From: Lysinibacillus mangiferihumi
Lineage (GTDB): Bacteria; Bacillota; Bacilli; Bacillales_A; Planococcaceae
NCBI RefSeq assembly: GCF_003049665.1
Contig: NZ_PYWM01000012.1
Location: 62,001 to 126,000 of the forward strand
Length of the DNA: 64,000 bases
Direction: 5' to 3'
The notes beneath the pieces were generated by a model, which was given only the letters and a program-made list of their open reading frames with translations, was not told the DNA's origin and did not search any database. Shown here one piece after another: positions 1-8,801 of this stretch. Numbering within the stretch: the stretch's first letter is position 1; each line of letters starts with the position of its first letter. A program made the translations under genes and the position numbers.

Positions 1-195
1 AATTTCGTACTTTAACCTTCACAATTCATTTTAGAAAATGTTTTACTATAGATATGTTGTTTTTAATTATATTTCTAGACAAAGCTAATTTTTACAACTT
101 CATCTAAATTTCACTAAACGTCTAGAAATCAATCGCAAATTTCGCTATAGTTATTGTTAGCGGAATATGCTTACAAAAATGAAAGGAGAGGTAAC
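1..195. other. intergenic region upstream of ctaB
   Basis: This AT-rich stretch contains no convincing open reading frame. The only clear signal is the ribosome binding site AAAGGAGAG at 182-190, just before the ctaB ATG. In Bacillus the divergent gene ctaA lies upstream of ctaB, so the segment may be a ctaA-ctaB control region, but ctaA itself is not in the window and I cannot confirm it. No strong promoter was identified. Confidence 0.5.
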
Positions 196-1113
196 ATGTC
201 AAACGGTCGTACATTATCGGCTACTAGAAACACTGATCCAGAATCAACATCTGTTGTAAAAGATTTCTTAGCTCTGATAAAAATTGGAATCGTTAACTCG
301 AATCTTGTCACAACGTTTACAGGGATGTGGCTGGCATTTCAGTTTACTGGTAGACATTTCTTGCAAGAGCTTAATGTCATCGTTTGTATCATGCTGGGTG
401 CGGCATTAATTATTGGCGGTTCTGGTGCAATGAATAATTTCATTGACCGAGATATTGATCCCATTATGAAACGAACAAAGTCAAGACCGACAGTTACAGG
501 TAGATTTAAGCCGAATTTTGTATTGACCATTGCCCTCTCATTTTTAATTGTAGGTGAAATTTTGTTATTTACGGCATCATTTGCAGCCGGCATGTGGGGA
601 CTAGTAGGAATATTCGCTTATGTTGTTCTGTATTCAATGTGGTCAAAAAGAAAGCATGTTAGTAACACGATAGTCGGAAGTATTTCGGGGGCGATTCCAC
701 CTGTAATTGGATTTGCAGCTGTTGAACCTGCACTCGGCCCAGGAGCACTTGCTCTCTTTCTTATTATGTTTGCATGGCAACCACCGCATTTTTATGCGCT
801 TGCTATGAAACGTACTGAAGAATATCGTGCAGCTAATATTCCAATGCTACCAGTAGTGAAAGGTTTTAAACGAACGAAGTACTCAATGTTTTTCTGGATT
901 CTTTTATTATTCCCGTTACCGTTCCTTTTACCTGAGCTTGGAATTGGATTTTTAGTGCTTGCGACTACTTTGAACTTAGGCTGGTTAATACTAGCTTTAA
1001 AGGGCTTTACCACAAAAGATGATATGAAATGGGCAAATAAAATGTTTATTTACTCATTGAATCATATGACGATCTTATTTGTGGCAATTATAATATTTGC
1101 GGTGTTCAGCTAA
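196..1113 (+). CDS. ctaB: protoheme IX farnesyltransferase (heme O synthase)
   Basis: This 305-residue polytopic membrane protein of the UbiA prenyltransferase family transfers a farnesyl group to heme B, giving heme O, the precursor of heme A for cytochrome oxidase. The family's Asp-rich substrate/Mg motif (NNFIDRDID, residues 80-88, then KRTKSRP) is intact and hydrophobic segments follow to the C-terminus. The start at 196 is chosen because AAAGGAGAG lies directly upstream; an in-frame ATG at 154 has no such site. It is the first gene of the ctaBCDEF oxidase cluster, which places it in heme A supply for the caa3 oxidase encoded next. Confidence 0.95.
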   Translation: MSNGRTLSATRNTDPESTSVVKDFLALIKIGIVNSNLVTTFTGMWLAFQFTGRHFLQELNVIVCIMLGAALIIGGSGAMNNFIDRDIDPIMKRTKSRPTVTGRFKPNFVLTIALSFLIVGEILLFTASFAAGMWGLVGIFAYVVLYSMWSKRKHVSNTIVGSISGAIPPVIGFAAVEPALGPGALALFLIMFAWQPPHFYALAMKRTEEYRAANIPMLPVVKGFKRTKYSMFFWILLLFPLPFLLPELGIGFLVLATTLNLGWLILALKGFTTKDDMKWANKMFIYSLNHMTILFVAIIIFAVFS

Positions 1114-1211
1114 ATTTAGGGATTCTTTCTTTCACAAGAATTCATATAGACAGAACCAATGTCCTAGGTACACATGAAAATACAACAAAGAAAGAGGGGT
1201 TTAATTAAGCT

Positions 1212-2300
1212 ATGATGAAAGGGCTTAAAAAGTGGCGTCTTTTTTCACTTCTAGCAGTGATGATGGTTTTCCTTTCAGGTTGTGGTGAAGATTATATTTC
1301 TGCACTGAAACCATCTGGTCAAGTAGGTAAAGAACAATTCAACCTATTATTGTTGGCTACTGGAATTATGACGTTAGTTATAGTTGTAGTATCTGTTATC
1401 TATTTACTTGCATTCTTAAAGTTCCGCCGTTCAAAAGTAGGCGAAAATGTTATTCCAAAGCAAGTAGAAGGTAGTCACACACTTGAAGTAATTTGGACAG
1501 TTATTCCTATTATTTTATTATTAATCTTATCTGTACCGGTTGTTACAGCTACTTATAAATTTGCAGATGTTGCTGCAATGGACGAAGTAGATGAAGCAGG
1601 TAACAAAACGGCTCTAACAGTAAACGTAACTGCAAAATTATACTGGTGGGAGTTCGAATATCCTAACCAAGGGATTGTAACAGCTCAAGAATTAGTTGTA
1701 CCAACAGGTCAAAAAGTTTACTTTAACTTAAAAGCTGCTGATGTTAAGCACTCATTCTGGATTCCCGCGATTGGCGGTAAAATGGATACGAACGTAGAAA
1801 ACTTAAATAAATTCTACTTAGTATTTGATAAAGAATCAGCAGATCTTAAAGATGGCGTATTCTATGGTAAATGTGCTGAGCTATGTGGCCCTTCACACGC
1901 ACTAATGGACTTTAAAGTAAAAACAGTTAGCCCAGAAGCATTCGATGCTTGGGTAGCGAACATGAAAGCAACTGAAGGACAAACTGCTTCTAAAGATTCA
2001 ACTGATTTAGGTGAAGCAACATTTGCTAACAGCTGTTTAGCTTGTCACGCTGTATCTGGTGTAGGCGGTACTGGTGGCGTTGGTCCTAACTTAACTACAT
2101 TCGGTGACCGTAACCGAGTTGCTGGTTTCTTAGAACATAATGAAGAAAACTTAAAAGCGTGGATTGAAAATCCAGGAGAATTCAAACCAGGTAACTTAAT
2201 GATGAATCCTGAAGGTACTGCACCAGTCTATGGTGATTTAACTGATGAAGAAATTCAAGCTCTTGCAACTTACATCATGGGCTTATCAGTAGAGAAATAA
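1212..2300 (+). CDS. ctaC: cytochrome c oxidase subunit II (caa3-type, fused cytochrome c)
   Basis: This is subunit II of a caa3 oxidase, 362 residues. The N-terminus is a lipoprotein signal with lipobox LSGC (Cys24), followed by two membrane helices (about 45-70 and 90-115) and a cupredoxin domain. The CuA ligands are visible as C221-AEL-C225 with His229 and Met232. A covalently attached cytochrome c domain follows, with heme motif C275-LA-C278-H279. This fusion is typical of Bacillus-type caa3 oxidases, which take electrons directly from cytochrome c. AAAGAGGGG precedes the tandem ATG start (1212 or 1215). It lies 98 bp after ctaB and 39 bp before ctaD. Confidence 0.96.
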   Translation: MMKGLKKWRLFSLLAVMMVFLSGCGEDYISALKPSGQVGKEQFNLLLLATGIMTLVIVVVSVIYLLAFLKFRRSKVGENVIPKQVEGSHTLEVIWTVIPIILLLILSVPVVTATYKFADVAAMDEVDEAGNKTALTVNVTAKLYWWEFEYPNQGIVTAQELVVPTGQKVYFNLKAADVKHSFWIPAIGGKMDTNVENLNKFYLVFDKESADLKDGVFYGKCAELCGPSHALMDFKVKTVSPEAFDAWVANMKATEGQTASKDSTDLGEATFANSCLACHAVSGVGGTGGVGPNLTTFGDRNRVAGFLEHNEENLKAWIENPGEFKPGNLMMNPEGTAPVYGDLTDEEIQALATYIMGLSVEK

Positions 2301-2339
2301 TTTTTGTTTATGTAACAAACTTTGAGGGAGGTAAAAGTT

Positions 2340-4223
2340 GTGAGCTCATATACACAGAAAAAGGGCTTTGGAGCAGCTGTCTGGGATTACATTACAACTG
2401 TTGACCATAAAAAGTTAGCCGTAATGTATTTATTAGCCGGTACATTGTTCTTCGCTATCGCTGGTTTTGAAGCGTTATTAATGCGTATTCAGTTAATGAA
2501 ACCAAATAACGATTTCGTGTCAGCTGGTTTTTTCAATGAATTATTAACGATGCACGGAACAACAATGTTATTCCTTGCTGCGACTCCATTACTATTCGCA
2601 TTTATGAATATGCTTGTACCATTACAAATTGGTGCACGTGACGTTGCATTCCCGTTCCTTAACTCGTTAGGGTTCTGGTTGTTCTTCCTAGGTGCTGTAT
2701 TCCTTCACCTGTCATTCTTTATGGGTGGCGCTCCTGATGCGGGCTGGACATCTTATGCATCATTATCTTTATATTCTCCAGGTCATGGTATTGACTTCTA
2801 TGTACTTGGTTTACAAATTTCAGGGGCAGGTACGTTAATTTCAGGTCTTAACTTTATCGTTACGATTATTACAATGCGTGCTCCAGGTATGACATTTATG
2901 CGTATGCCATTATTCACTTGGACTACATTAGTAGCAAGTGCATTAATCTTATTCGCATTCCCTCCATTAACAATTGGTTTATTAATGATGTTAGTTGACC
3001 GTATGTTCGGTGGTAACTTCTTTGACCATACAATGGGTGGTAACACAGTAATTTGGGAACACTTATTCTGGATCTTCGGACACCCAGAAGTATATATTTT
3101 AGTATTACCAGCTTTCGGTTTATTCTCGGAAATTATTCCAGCATTCTCTCGTAAGCGTCTATTCGGATACTCTTCAATGGTATTCGCAACAATTTTAATT
3201 GGTTTCCTAGGCTTCATGGTTTGGGCTCACCACATGTTCACAACTGGTCTTGGGCCAACTGCGAACGCAATCTTCGCTGTTGCAACAATGGCAATCGCCG
3301 TTCCAACAGGTATGAAAGTATTCAACTGGATCTTAACTATTTGGGGCGGATCTATTAAAGTTACGACACCAATGCTATATGCACTTGGTTTCATCCCGTC
3401 ATTCGTTGCGGGTGGTGTTACTGGGGTAATGCAAGCATCTGCTCCACTTGACTACCAATTACACGATTCTTACTTTATCGTTGCTCACTTCCACTACGTA
3501 ATCGTTGGTGGTATCGTTACGGCTTTATTCGGTTCAGCGCACTTCTACTGGCCAATTTTCTTCAACCGTATGTTAAACGAAGCGCTTGGTAAATTGACTT
3601 TCTGGGTATTCTTTATCGGATTCCATTTAACATTCTTCGTGCAACACTTCTTAGGTTTAATGGGTATGCCACGTCGCGTATTCACTTACATGGAAGGTCA
3701 AGGTTGGGATCAGTTCAACTATATTTCTACAATCGGTGCATTGATGATGGGTGTAGGGGTTATCTTAATGGTAATTAACTGCTTAATGTCTATCAAAGGT
3801 AAACCAGCAGGTCGCGATCCATGGGGCGACGGTCGTACTTTAGAATGGTCAATTCCACAACCAATTCCATTCTACAACTTCCGTCAAACACCACTTGTTC
3901 GTGGTCTAGATCCATGGTGGATTGAAAAGCAAGAAGGTAATAAAGAAGCGACATTTGCTGAGCCAATTGGTGATATTCATATGCCAAACAACTCTGCAAT
4001 TCCATTCGTTATTTCTTTAGGTTTATTTATCGCAGCATTCGGTGCTCTTTATAATACAGATGCTGATAAACCATGGTCAATTTATGTGTTAATTATCGGT
4101 CTTGCTATTACATTTGGTGCAATGATTGTCCGTTCTGTTAAAGACGATCACGGTTTCCACTTACACAAAGAAGACATTCTTGAAATTGAAGAACAACTTT
4201 ACGGTAAAGGAGGAAATAAATAA
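2340..4223 (+). CDS. ctaD: cytochrome c oxidase subunit I
   Basis: This is the catalytic heme-copper subunit (about 627 residues), which reduces O2 to water and pumps protons. Heme- and CuB-binding sequences are visible, including the GHPEVYILVLP segment, an HH pair (WAHHMF) and HDSYFIVAHFHYV. The long multi-helix profile with a C-terminal extension of two further helices matches Bacillus CtaD. I place the start at the GTG at 2340 because the strong GAGGGAGGT site (2324-2332) is correctly spaced for it. The TTG at 2322 overlaps that site and is unlikely. Its TAA overlaps the ctaE ATG by one base, indicating translational coupling. Confidence 0.95.
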   Translation: MSSYTQKKGFGAAVWDYITTVDHKKLAVMYLLAGTLFFAIAGFEALLMRIQLMKPNNDFVSAGFFNELLTMHGTTMLFLAATPLLFAFMNMLVPLQIGARDVAFPFLNSLGFWLFFLGAVFLHLSFFMGGAPDAGWTSYASLSLYSPGHGIDFYVLGLQISGAGTLISGLNFIVTIITMRAPGMTFMRMPLFTWTTLVASALILFAFPPLTIGLLMMLVDRMFGGNFFDHTMGGNTVIWEHLFWIFGHPEVYILVLPAFGLFSEIIPAFSRKRLFGYSSMVFATILIGFLGFMVWAHHMFTTGLGPTANAIFAVATMAIAVPTGMKVFNWILTIWGGSIKVTTPMLYALGFIPSFVAGGVTGVMQASAPLDYQLHDSYFIVAHFHYVIVGGIVTALFGSAHFYWPIFFNRMLNEALGKLTFWVFFIGFHLTFFVQHFLGLMGMPRRVFTYMEGQGWDQFNYISTIGALMMGVGVILMVINCLMSIKGKPAGRDPWGDGRTLEWSIPQPIPFYNFRQTPLVRGLDPWWIEKQEGNKEATFAEPIGDIHMPNNSAIPFVISLGLFIAAFGALYNTDADKPWSIYVLIIGLAITFGAMIVRSVKDDHGFHLHKEDILEIEEQLYGKGGNK

Positions 4224-4849
4224 TGGATTTCAATACTAAATTTACTCCTCATACTTGGCCAGACCATCCTGAACAAGCAACGATGGAAGGTAAAAATAAA
4301 ATCGTTGGATTCTGGATTTTCCTTGCCTGTGAAGTTGTACTTTTCGCAAGTTTATTTGCTACTTATTTAGCACTTAAGAACAAAGGGCCAGCTGGCATGG
4401 AGTTCACAACACAAGGTTTATTTGATTTACCGTTAGCATTTGCTATGACGATGTTATTATTAACATCTTCACTAACTTCAGTTTATGCAATTTACCATAT
4501 GCGTAATTTTAATTACAAAGGTATGCAAACTTGGTTAGCAATCACTTTACTTTTAGGTCTTGGCTTCCTTGCCCTAGAAATTTATGAGTTCCAACACTAT
4601 GTGCATCTTGGTTTCACATTTGACCAATCTGCATTCGCAACTGCGTTCTATACGCTAGTAGGTACACACGGTTTCCACGTATCTTTAGGGTTAGTTTGGA
4701 TTACAACGTTACTTATCCGTAACGCTAAACGTGGTCTTAACTTGTATAATGCACCTAAGTTCTTCGTGGCTGCCTTATACTGGCACTTTATCGACGTAGT
4801 TTGGGTATTTATCTTTACAGCAGTATACTTGATGGGAGTGATCGGATAA
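4223..4849 (+). CDS. ctaE: cytochrome c oxidase subunit III
   Basis: This 208-residue integral membrane protein has about five hydrophobic helices and the subunit III pattern: FWIFLACEVVLFASLFATY near the N-terminus, a central GTHGFHVSLG and the C-terminal YWHFIDVVWVFIF. It belongs to the caa3 complex and stabilises subunit I. It is coupled to ctaD through a TAATG overlap and is separated from ctaF by one base, so the three reading frames are certainly co-transcribed. Its ribosome binding site (AAAGGAGG) lies inside the end of ctaD. Confidence 0.95.
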   Translation: MDFNTKFTPHTWPDHPEQATMEGKNKIVGFWIFLACEVVLFASLFATYLALKNKGPAGMEFTTQGLFDLPLAFAMTMLLLTSSLTSVYAIYHMRNFNYKGMQTWLAITLLLGLGFLALEIYEFQHYVHLGFTFDQSAFATAFYTLVGTHGFHVSLGLVWITTLLIRNAKRGLNLYNAPKFFVAALYWHFIDVVWVFIFTAVYLMGVIG

Positions 4850-4850
4850 T

Positions 4851-5195
4851 ATGTCATCACATGATACACCTGTAGTTGCTAAGTCTCAAGCTCAATTTGA
4901 ATATGATCGTCATCATAATGCCGTTCATATGCGTAAACAAGTAATCAACTTTGCGATTATGATTTTCTTAACATTTATCGCATTCGCTGTCGTTGCAGCT
5001 GGTTTTTCTAAATACTTTATAGCTCCATTAGTTCTATTGCTTGCTTGCGTTCAAGTTGTCCTACAACTTTATGCTTTCATGCACTTAGAAGACAAAAAAA
5101 CACACTTCGGTGGTGTGATTGCATTCTTTATGTGGATGGGAATATTAATCGCATTTACATTCTTCTTAGCATTTTTAACAATTATTTGGTGGTAA
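4851..5195 (+). CDS. ctaF: cytochrome c oxidase subunit IV
   Basis: This small membrane protein (114 residues) has three predicted helices and belongs to the prokaryotic cytochrome c oxidase subunit IV family (CtaF/CoxD-like). It is the last subunit of the caa3 complex. It starts one base after the ctaE stop and is followed by a clear intrinsic terminator, marking the end of the ctaB-F transcription unit. The family is recognised by size, the YAFMHLEDKKTHFG segment and position; there are no catalytic motifs to verify. Confidence 0.92.
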   Translation: MSSHDTPVVAKSQAQFEYDRHHNAVHMRKQVINFAIMIFLTFIAFAVVAAGFSKYFIAPLVLLLACVQVVLQLYAFMHLEDKKTHFGGVIAFFMWMGILIAFTFFLAFLTIIWW

Positions 5196-5207
5196 TCACC
5201 AAAAATG

Positions 5208-5245
5208 AGCATGTTCTCTGCAATTTGCAGAGACGTGCTTTTTTC
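5208..5245 (+). terminator. intrinsic terminator after ctaF
   Basis: An imperfect hairpin (AGCATGTTCTCTGCA pairing with TGCAGAGACGTGCT, one bulge and one wobble pair) is followed by a T-run, 12 bp after the ctaF stop. It closes the oxidase operon. Confidence 0.85.
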
Positions 5246-5293
5246 GTTTATAAAGAGAAATTGATTGCTTATAAATTGTTCACCGTTCGTTCA

Positions 5294-5322
5294 TTGCAGT
5301 ATAGCTGTAAGCGTTTTATAAT
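5294..5322 (+). promoter_or_regulatory. SigA-type promoter for ctaG
   Basis: TTGCAG at 5294-5299 and a perfect TATAAT at 5317-5322 are separated by 17 bp. It lies after the ctaF terminator and would give ctaG a leader of about 190 nt. The remainder of the 327-bp gap (5330-5510) shows no ORF and only weak potential hairpins. Confidence 0.55.
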
Positions 5323-5522
5323 GGGAGTACTGAAGTTTTGATTATGTCTCGGTATAAATAGGTCTTTATTTATAGTGTCTGCTTTTTAAGTCTAGGACAT
5401 GTGCCAGAGGCTTAACTTTGTTTGTAGAAGTTTGTTTCCAAAATAAGTAGAATGTTTTAGCGTGCATTACACTGTAGGTGTTAGCAATGTATGCTGAAAT
5501 AAGGTAAAGGAGCGCTAATAGT

Positions 5523-6449
5523 ATGCCACTTAGTATATTTGGTTTCCAAGCTTTATGGAGCCCGTATTTAATAGGGGTTCTCGTTTTTATAACAGCAATC
5601 TATTTTTTAGTGACAACGAAATGGCGTAAAGATTTTAAAGTCAGTGAGCCGCTGAAAAAAGGTGAAGCGATTTATTTCGTATTGGCAATGATTACGATTT
5701 ATATTATAAAAGGCTCTCCAATAGATGTTATGGCTCATATCATGTTTACGATGCATATGGTGCAAATGGCTATTCTTTTATTACTTGTACCAATTTTCCT
5801 GATTAAGGGTATTCCTTGGTGGGTATGGAAAGTTGCGATTGAAGCGCCAGTTGTCAAACCATTATTTAAAGTGTTAACATTACCAGTGGTTGCGATATTT
5901 GTTTTTATTGGTCTATTTTCTTTCTATCATTTACCGTCAGTTTTAGACTACATTAAATTAAACGAGACGCTACATGGTACATATACTTTTGTATTATTTG
6001 TTTCTGCTGTGTTAATGTACTGGCCTTTAATTCAAAAAATGCCAAATAGCTCTGAAATGAAACCTTTGCATAAATTGGCTTACATTATTGCCAATGCTGT
6101 ATTAATTACACCTGCGTGTGCATTAATTATTTTCGCACCGAATGCGATGTATGAAACGTATACGAGTGGTGAAGCGTGGTTAAAGGCAATGGAGCTATGT
6201 GTACCAGCCTCCACTTTATCTAGCCTGTCATTATCTGGACCAGAGCTATTTACAGATATGAAGCCTGTGGCGGATCAGCAACTTGGTGGAGTGCTTATGA
6301 AAATATTGCAAGAAATTATTTTTGGTGTATTACTCGGGTCTATTTTTATAAAATGGTATCGCTCTGAGCAAAAAGATCCTGATAAAATTACTGCCGATGC
6401 ATTAAAAGCACACCAACAGAAATGGGAAAGAGAACAACATCAGCTGTAA
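5523..6449 (+). CDS. ctaG: cytochrome c oxidase assembly factor CtaG
   Basis: This is a 308-residue polytopic membrane protein of the Caa3_CtaG family, needed for correct assembly of the caa3 oxidase. Several hydrophobic helices surround the conserved region MAHIMFTMHMVQMAILLLLVP; its His/Met residues could bind metal, but this is inference. The C-terminus ends with a charged tail. The ATG is preceded by AAAGGAG. It lies next to the ctaBCDEF genes but is separated from them by a terminator and has its own predicted promoter, so it can be expressed separately. Confidence 0.93.
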   Translation: MPLSIFGFQALWSPYLIGVLVFITAIYFLVTTKWRKDFKVSEPLKKGEAIYFVLAMITIYIIKGSPIDVMAHIMFTMHMVQMAILLLLVPIFLIKGIPWWVWKVAIEAPVVKPLFKVLTLPVVAIFVFIGLFSFYHLPSVLDYIKLNETLHGTYTFVLFVSAVLMYWPLIQKMPNSSEMKPLHKLAYIIANAVLITPACALIIFAPNAMYETYTSGEAWLKAMELCVPASTLSSLSLSGPELFTDMKPVADQQLGGVLMKILQEIIFGVLLGSIFIKWYRSEQKDPDKITADALKAHQQKWEREQHQL

Positions 6450-6484
6450 TAAGTGAAATTTATATTGTATAAGGGGTTTTGTGA

Positions 6485-6946
6485 ATGGAATTGCAAATTT
6501 TGCCTACTATAAGTACATCATTTATCGTGATAAGTGCAGTACTTGTAGCAATTGGTTGGGGCTTAATTATAAAGGGAAAAGTAGAAGCGCATAAAAAAGT
6601 TATGTTAGCTGCTGGTGTTGCTGCACTTTGCTTCTTTATCATCTATGCTTCACGTACGATTTTTATTGGTAATACAGCGTTTGGTGGCGGTGAGGATTTA
6701 AAACCTTATTATACATTCTTTCTAATTTTCCACATTACTTTAGCAACTACTGGGGCAGTGTTTGGGATTGTTAGTATTATTTCAGGGTTAAAAATGAACA
6801 TTAAGCTTCACAAACGCATTGGACCAATTACTAGTATTATTTGGTTTTTTGTAGCAGTCACAGGTGTTATGGTGTACATGTTACTGTATATATTATTTGA
6901 ACCAGGTGAAACAACGTCTGTTATTAAAGCGATTTTAGGATTTTAA
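6485..6946 (+). CDS. DUF420 family membrane protein (YozB-like)
   Basis: This 153-residue protein has about four transmembrane segments and matches the DUF420 family by its charged K-x-E-x-HKK loop after helix 1, the HITLATTG helix and the LHKRIGPIT loop. The function is not established; members often lie beside heme-copper oxidase genes, suggesting a role in oxidase assembly. It starts 35 bp after ctaG and probably shares its transcript. A bidirectional terminator lies just downstream. Confidence 0.85.
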   Translation: MELQILPTISTSFIVISAVLVAIGWGLIIKGKVEAHKKVMLAAGVAALCFFIIYASRTIFIGNTAFGGGEDLKPYYTFFLIFHITLATTGAVFGIVSIISGLKMNIKLHKRIGPITSIIWFFVAVTGVMVYMLLYILFEPGETTSVIKAILGF

Positions 6947-6950
6947 CGCA

Positions 6951-6991
6951 AAAATCTCCCTCCTTACTCTTTCGTAGGTGGGAGATTTTTT
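6951..6991. terminator. bidirectional intrinsic terminator
   Basis: AAAATCTCCC (6951-6960) pairs with GGGAGATTTT (6980-6989), with A- and T-runs on the outer sides. It can end the plus-strand DUF420 transcript and the minus-strand permease gene, whose stop codon lies inside the hairpin. Confidence 0.85.
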
Positions 6992-8028
6992 ATAGAAGGC
7001 TGATTGAATAAAGATAGTGCTACAACAACGAGTAAAGGACCAATTAAAATACCGAGAAATCCAAATATTTTAAAGCCGACAAACATTGCGATAAAGGTGG
7101 AAAGTGAAGAAAGCCCAATCTTATCTCCGATGATTTTAGGTTCAATCATGCGTCGTATTAAGAAAAGAATGACTGTCAGCGCAATTAGGGCAATAGCAAA
7201 GACATAGTCACCTGTAAAAGCTTTGTAAATTGCCCAAGGTACTAGCAAAATAAACGAGTCTAAAAAGGGGATAATATCTAATACGACAAGTAAAAGTGCT
7301 AATATTAATGGAAAAGGTGTTTTTAACAAGTAAAATGCGATTAAGGCTACTGCAAAAATGCAAACACCAACAAGTAATTGTGCCTTAAGAAAGCCGAATA
7401 ATGCCACTTTCACCCGTTCTCCAATAAAGAGTATTTTTTGTTGGTAATGAAAGGGAATAGGAGTTAGGAGTTTTCGATTAATTGCTGGTAAATCTAAAAG
7501 CAACATATATAACACAATCCAATAAACGAAAATATCAAACATTTGATTTGGTATATGTGTCAGTATTGATGACCAAACATTTATATTTGTTAATGAAAGG
7601 GCAAATTTTTCAATGGAAGAAATTGCTCGTGCAATCATGAATTGAATTTGTGTTACGAGATCTAAAGGTAAATGATACGTATAGTTAGCTAGTTTAGATT
7701 GAATTTGAATCCAGAGCGCTGATAATTGGTTAAGGTAATCTGGAATATGAATAATAATCGATGAAAATTGTTTCCAGCTTATAAAGCCTACCAAAATACA
7801 TAGTAATAGTGTTATGCAAAAAAATAATAACCAAAAAATGGAGACGATGATTTTTCGTTTTTTTCGAAAGCGTTTGCTCATTCTGATAATGAGAGGTTCT
7901 AATAATAGTGCGGTTACATAGGCAAGAAGTATGGGAAAAGATAAGGATAAAAACCAAAGTATAATCAATCCTAAAGCGATAACAATTATTGGATGACGAA
8001 AAAAAGGTTGTTTAAGAAATTGTATCAA
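6964..8028 (-). CDS. AI-2E transporter family permease (YtvI/YueF-like)
   Basis: This protein of about 354 residues belongs to the AI-2E exporter / PerM family (former UPF0118). It has paired N-terminal helices, a soluble middle part with QIQ/FM-type amphipathic segments, and a C-terminal helical bundle with the family signature around VLDIIPFLDSFILLVPWAIY and RRMIEPKIIGDKIGLSSL. Members include the sporulation protein YtvI and small-molecule or Na+ exporters; the substrate cannot be read from sequence. I prefer the TTG at 8028 because AGGTGA lies directly before it; the GTG at 8037 would overlap that site. The gene is inserted among the cta/ylb genes on the opposite strand. Confidence 0.85.
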   Translation of the reverse strand: MIQFLKQPFFRHPIIVIALGLIILWFLSLSFPILLAYVTALLLEPLIIRMSKRFRKKRKIIVSIFWLLFFCITLLLCILVGFISWKQFSSIIIHIPDYLNQLSALWIQIQSKLANYTYHLPLDLVTQIQFMIARAISSIEKFALSLTNINVWSSILTHIPNQMFDIFVYWIVLYMLLLDLPAINRKLLTPIPFHYQQKILFIGERVKVALFGFLKAQLLVGVCIFAVALIAFYLLKTPFPLILALLLVVLDIIPFLDSFILLVPWAIYKAFTGDYVFAIALIALTVILFLIRRMIEPKIIGDKIGLSSLSTFIAMFVGFKIFGFLGILIGPLLVVVALSLFNQPSIKNLPPTKE

Positions 8029-8096
8029 GAATCTCACCTACATCATTTGAAAGATATTGTTAGTATGAGAAGAAAAAAATTTTTTACTCAAAATAA

Positions 8097-8121
8097 AAAA
8101 GACTGGACCACCAGTCTTTTC
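8097..8121 (-). terminator. intrinsic terminator downstream of yugN-like gene
   Basis: This is a perfect 10-bp stem (AAAAGACTGG / CCAGTCTTTT) with a 4-nt loop. Read on the minus strand it is followed by a T-run, so it probably terminates the YugN-like gene that ends 131 bp upstream. Nothing else was seen between 8038 and 8251. Confidence 0.75.
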
Positions 8122-8251
8122 TTGATACATATCTATTTGTTATGACAAGCTCGCATTTTTAAAGATTGTTGTCGCTTCGAGGCAACTCTATCGTTAATAA
8201 GATGCAAGTGGTGAAGGCATTGGCTTTCACGTAGAATGTCGTTAGCGCTAA

Positions 8252-8653
8252 TTATGCGTTAACAGGCTCCATTGCTTTTTTATTAGAAGGAGATTCAATT
8301 GCGAATGCTTCTAAGTCTAATCTTACTTTGTTTAAGATTTCGTCACATTTTTTGACAAGGTGAGCTGGGTAAACTTCATCTGCACCATACTCAACGCCGT
8401 GTGGATAGTAGTGTTTGCCAAGAACAGGTTTCATTAATGTTAGAACGGCATCGTGTGCGCCAACATCACCAGATTGCGCATAGGCAAATACGCGTAGATA
8501 GTAAGTGCCTTCGCGAGTATCGAAACGACGGTCAAAAGTCATACGTTCGTAATCCCAAGCACCATCACATTCTAAACCATTTTTTTTCATAATGTTTTCA
8601 ATCAGTTCTTGGTCAGCTGTTAAATTTTCAAGGTTAGTGTTCTCAAAATACAT
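8252..8653 (-). CDS. YugN-like family protein
   Basis: This 133-residue soluble protein resembles the YugN-like family (small Bacillus proteins of unknown function) through motifs such as GAWDYERMTFDRRFDTREGTYYL and an HYYPHGVEYG segment. There is no signal peptide or membrane segment. The ATG at 8653 follows a strong AAAGGAGG site. It is monocistronic with its own promoter and terminator and is divergent from ylbC. No biochemical role can be assigned. Confidence 0.85.
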   Translation of the reverse strand: MYFENTNLENLTADQELIENIMKKNGLECDGAWDYERMTFDRRFDTREGTYYLRVFAYAQSGDVGAHDAVLTLMKPVLGKHYYPHGVEYGADEVYPAHLVKKCDEILNKVRLDLEAFAIESPSNKKAMEPVNA

Positions 8654-8700
8654 CTAATAATCCTCCTTTAGCTTTTTATACAAAGTATACGCTCATTTTT

Positions 8701-8729
8701 ATAATAGAGCATATTCGACATTGTTGCAA
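8701..8729 (-). promoter_or_regulatory. SigA-type promoter for yugN-like gene
   Basis: On the minus strand TTGCAA (8729-8724) and TATTAT (8706-8701) are separated by exactly 17 bp, about 48 bp upstream of the gene start. Confidence 0.5.
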
Positions 8730-8737
8730 TGACAACA

Positions 8738-8767
8738 TTGTGTCAACACGTTTACAATTGATATAAT
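8738..8767 (+). promoter_or_regulatory. SigA-type promoter for ylbC
   Basis: A perfect TATAAT at 8762-8767 lies 35 bp before the ylbC ATG. The best -35 is TTGTGT at 8738-8743 with an 18-bp spacer, so the -35 element is weak. Confidence 0.45.
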
Positions 8768-8801
8768 AACTTACAATAATGGTGAAGAAAAGGAGTCGTG
8801 T

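Noticed and set aside
339..593. Minus-strand ORF inside ctaB and the many similar antisense ORFs in other genes
   Set aside because: They lie entirely opposite well-recognised genes, have no ribosome binding sites and show low-complexity translations without family resemblance.
5045..5341. 98-codon plus-strand ORF overlapping the end of ctaF
   Set aside because: It is out of frame with ctaF, runs through the terminator hairpin and a predicted promoter, and has no ribosome binding site.
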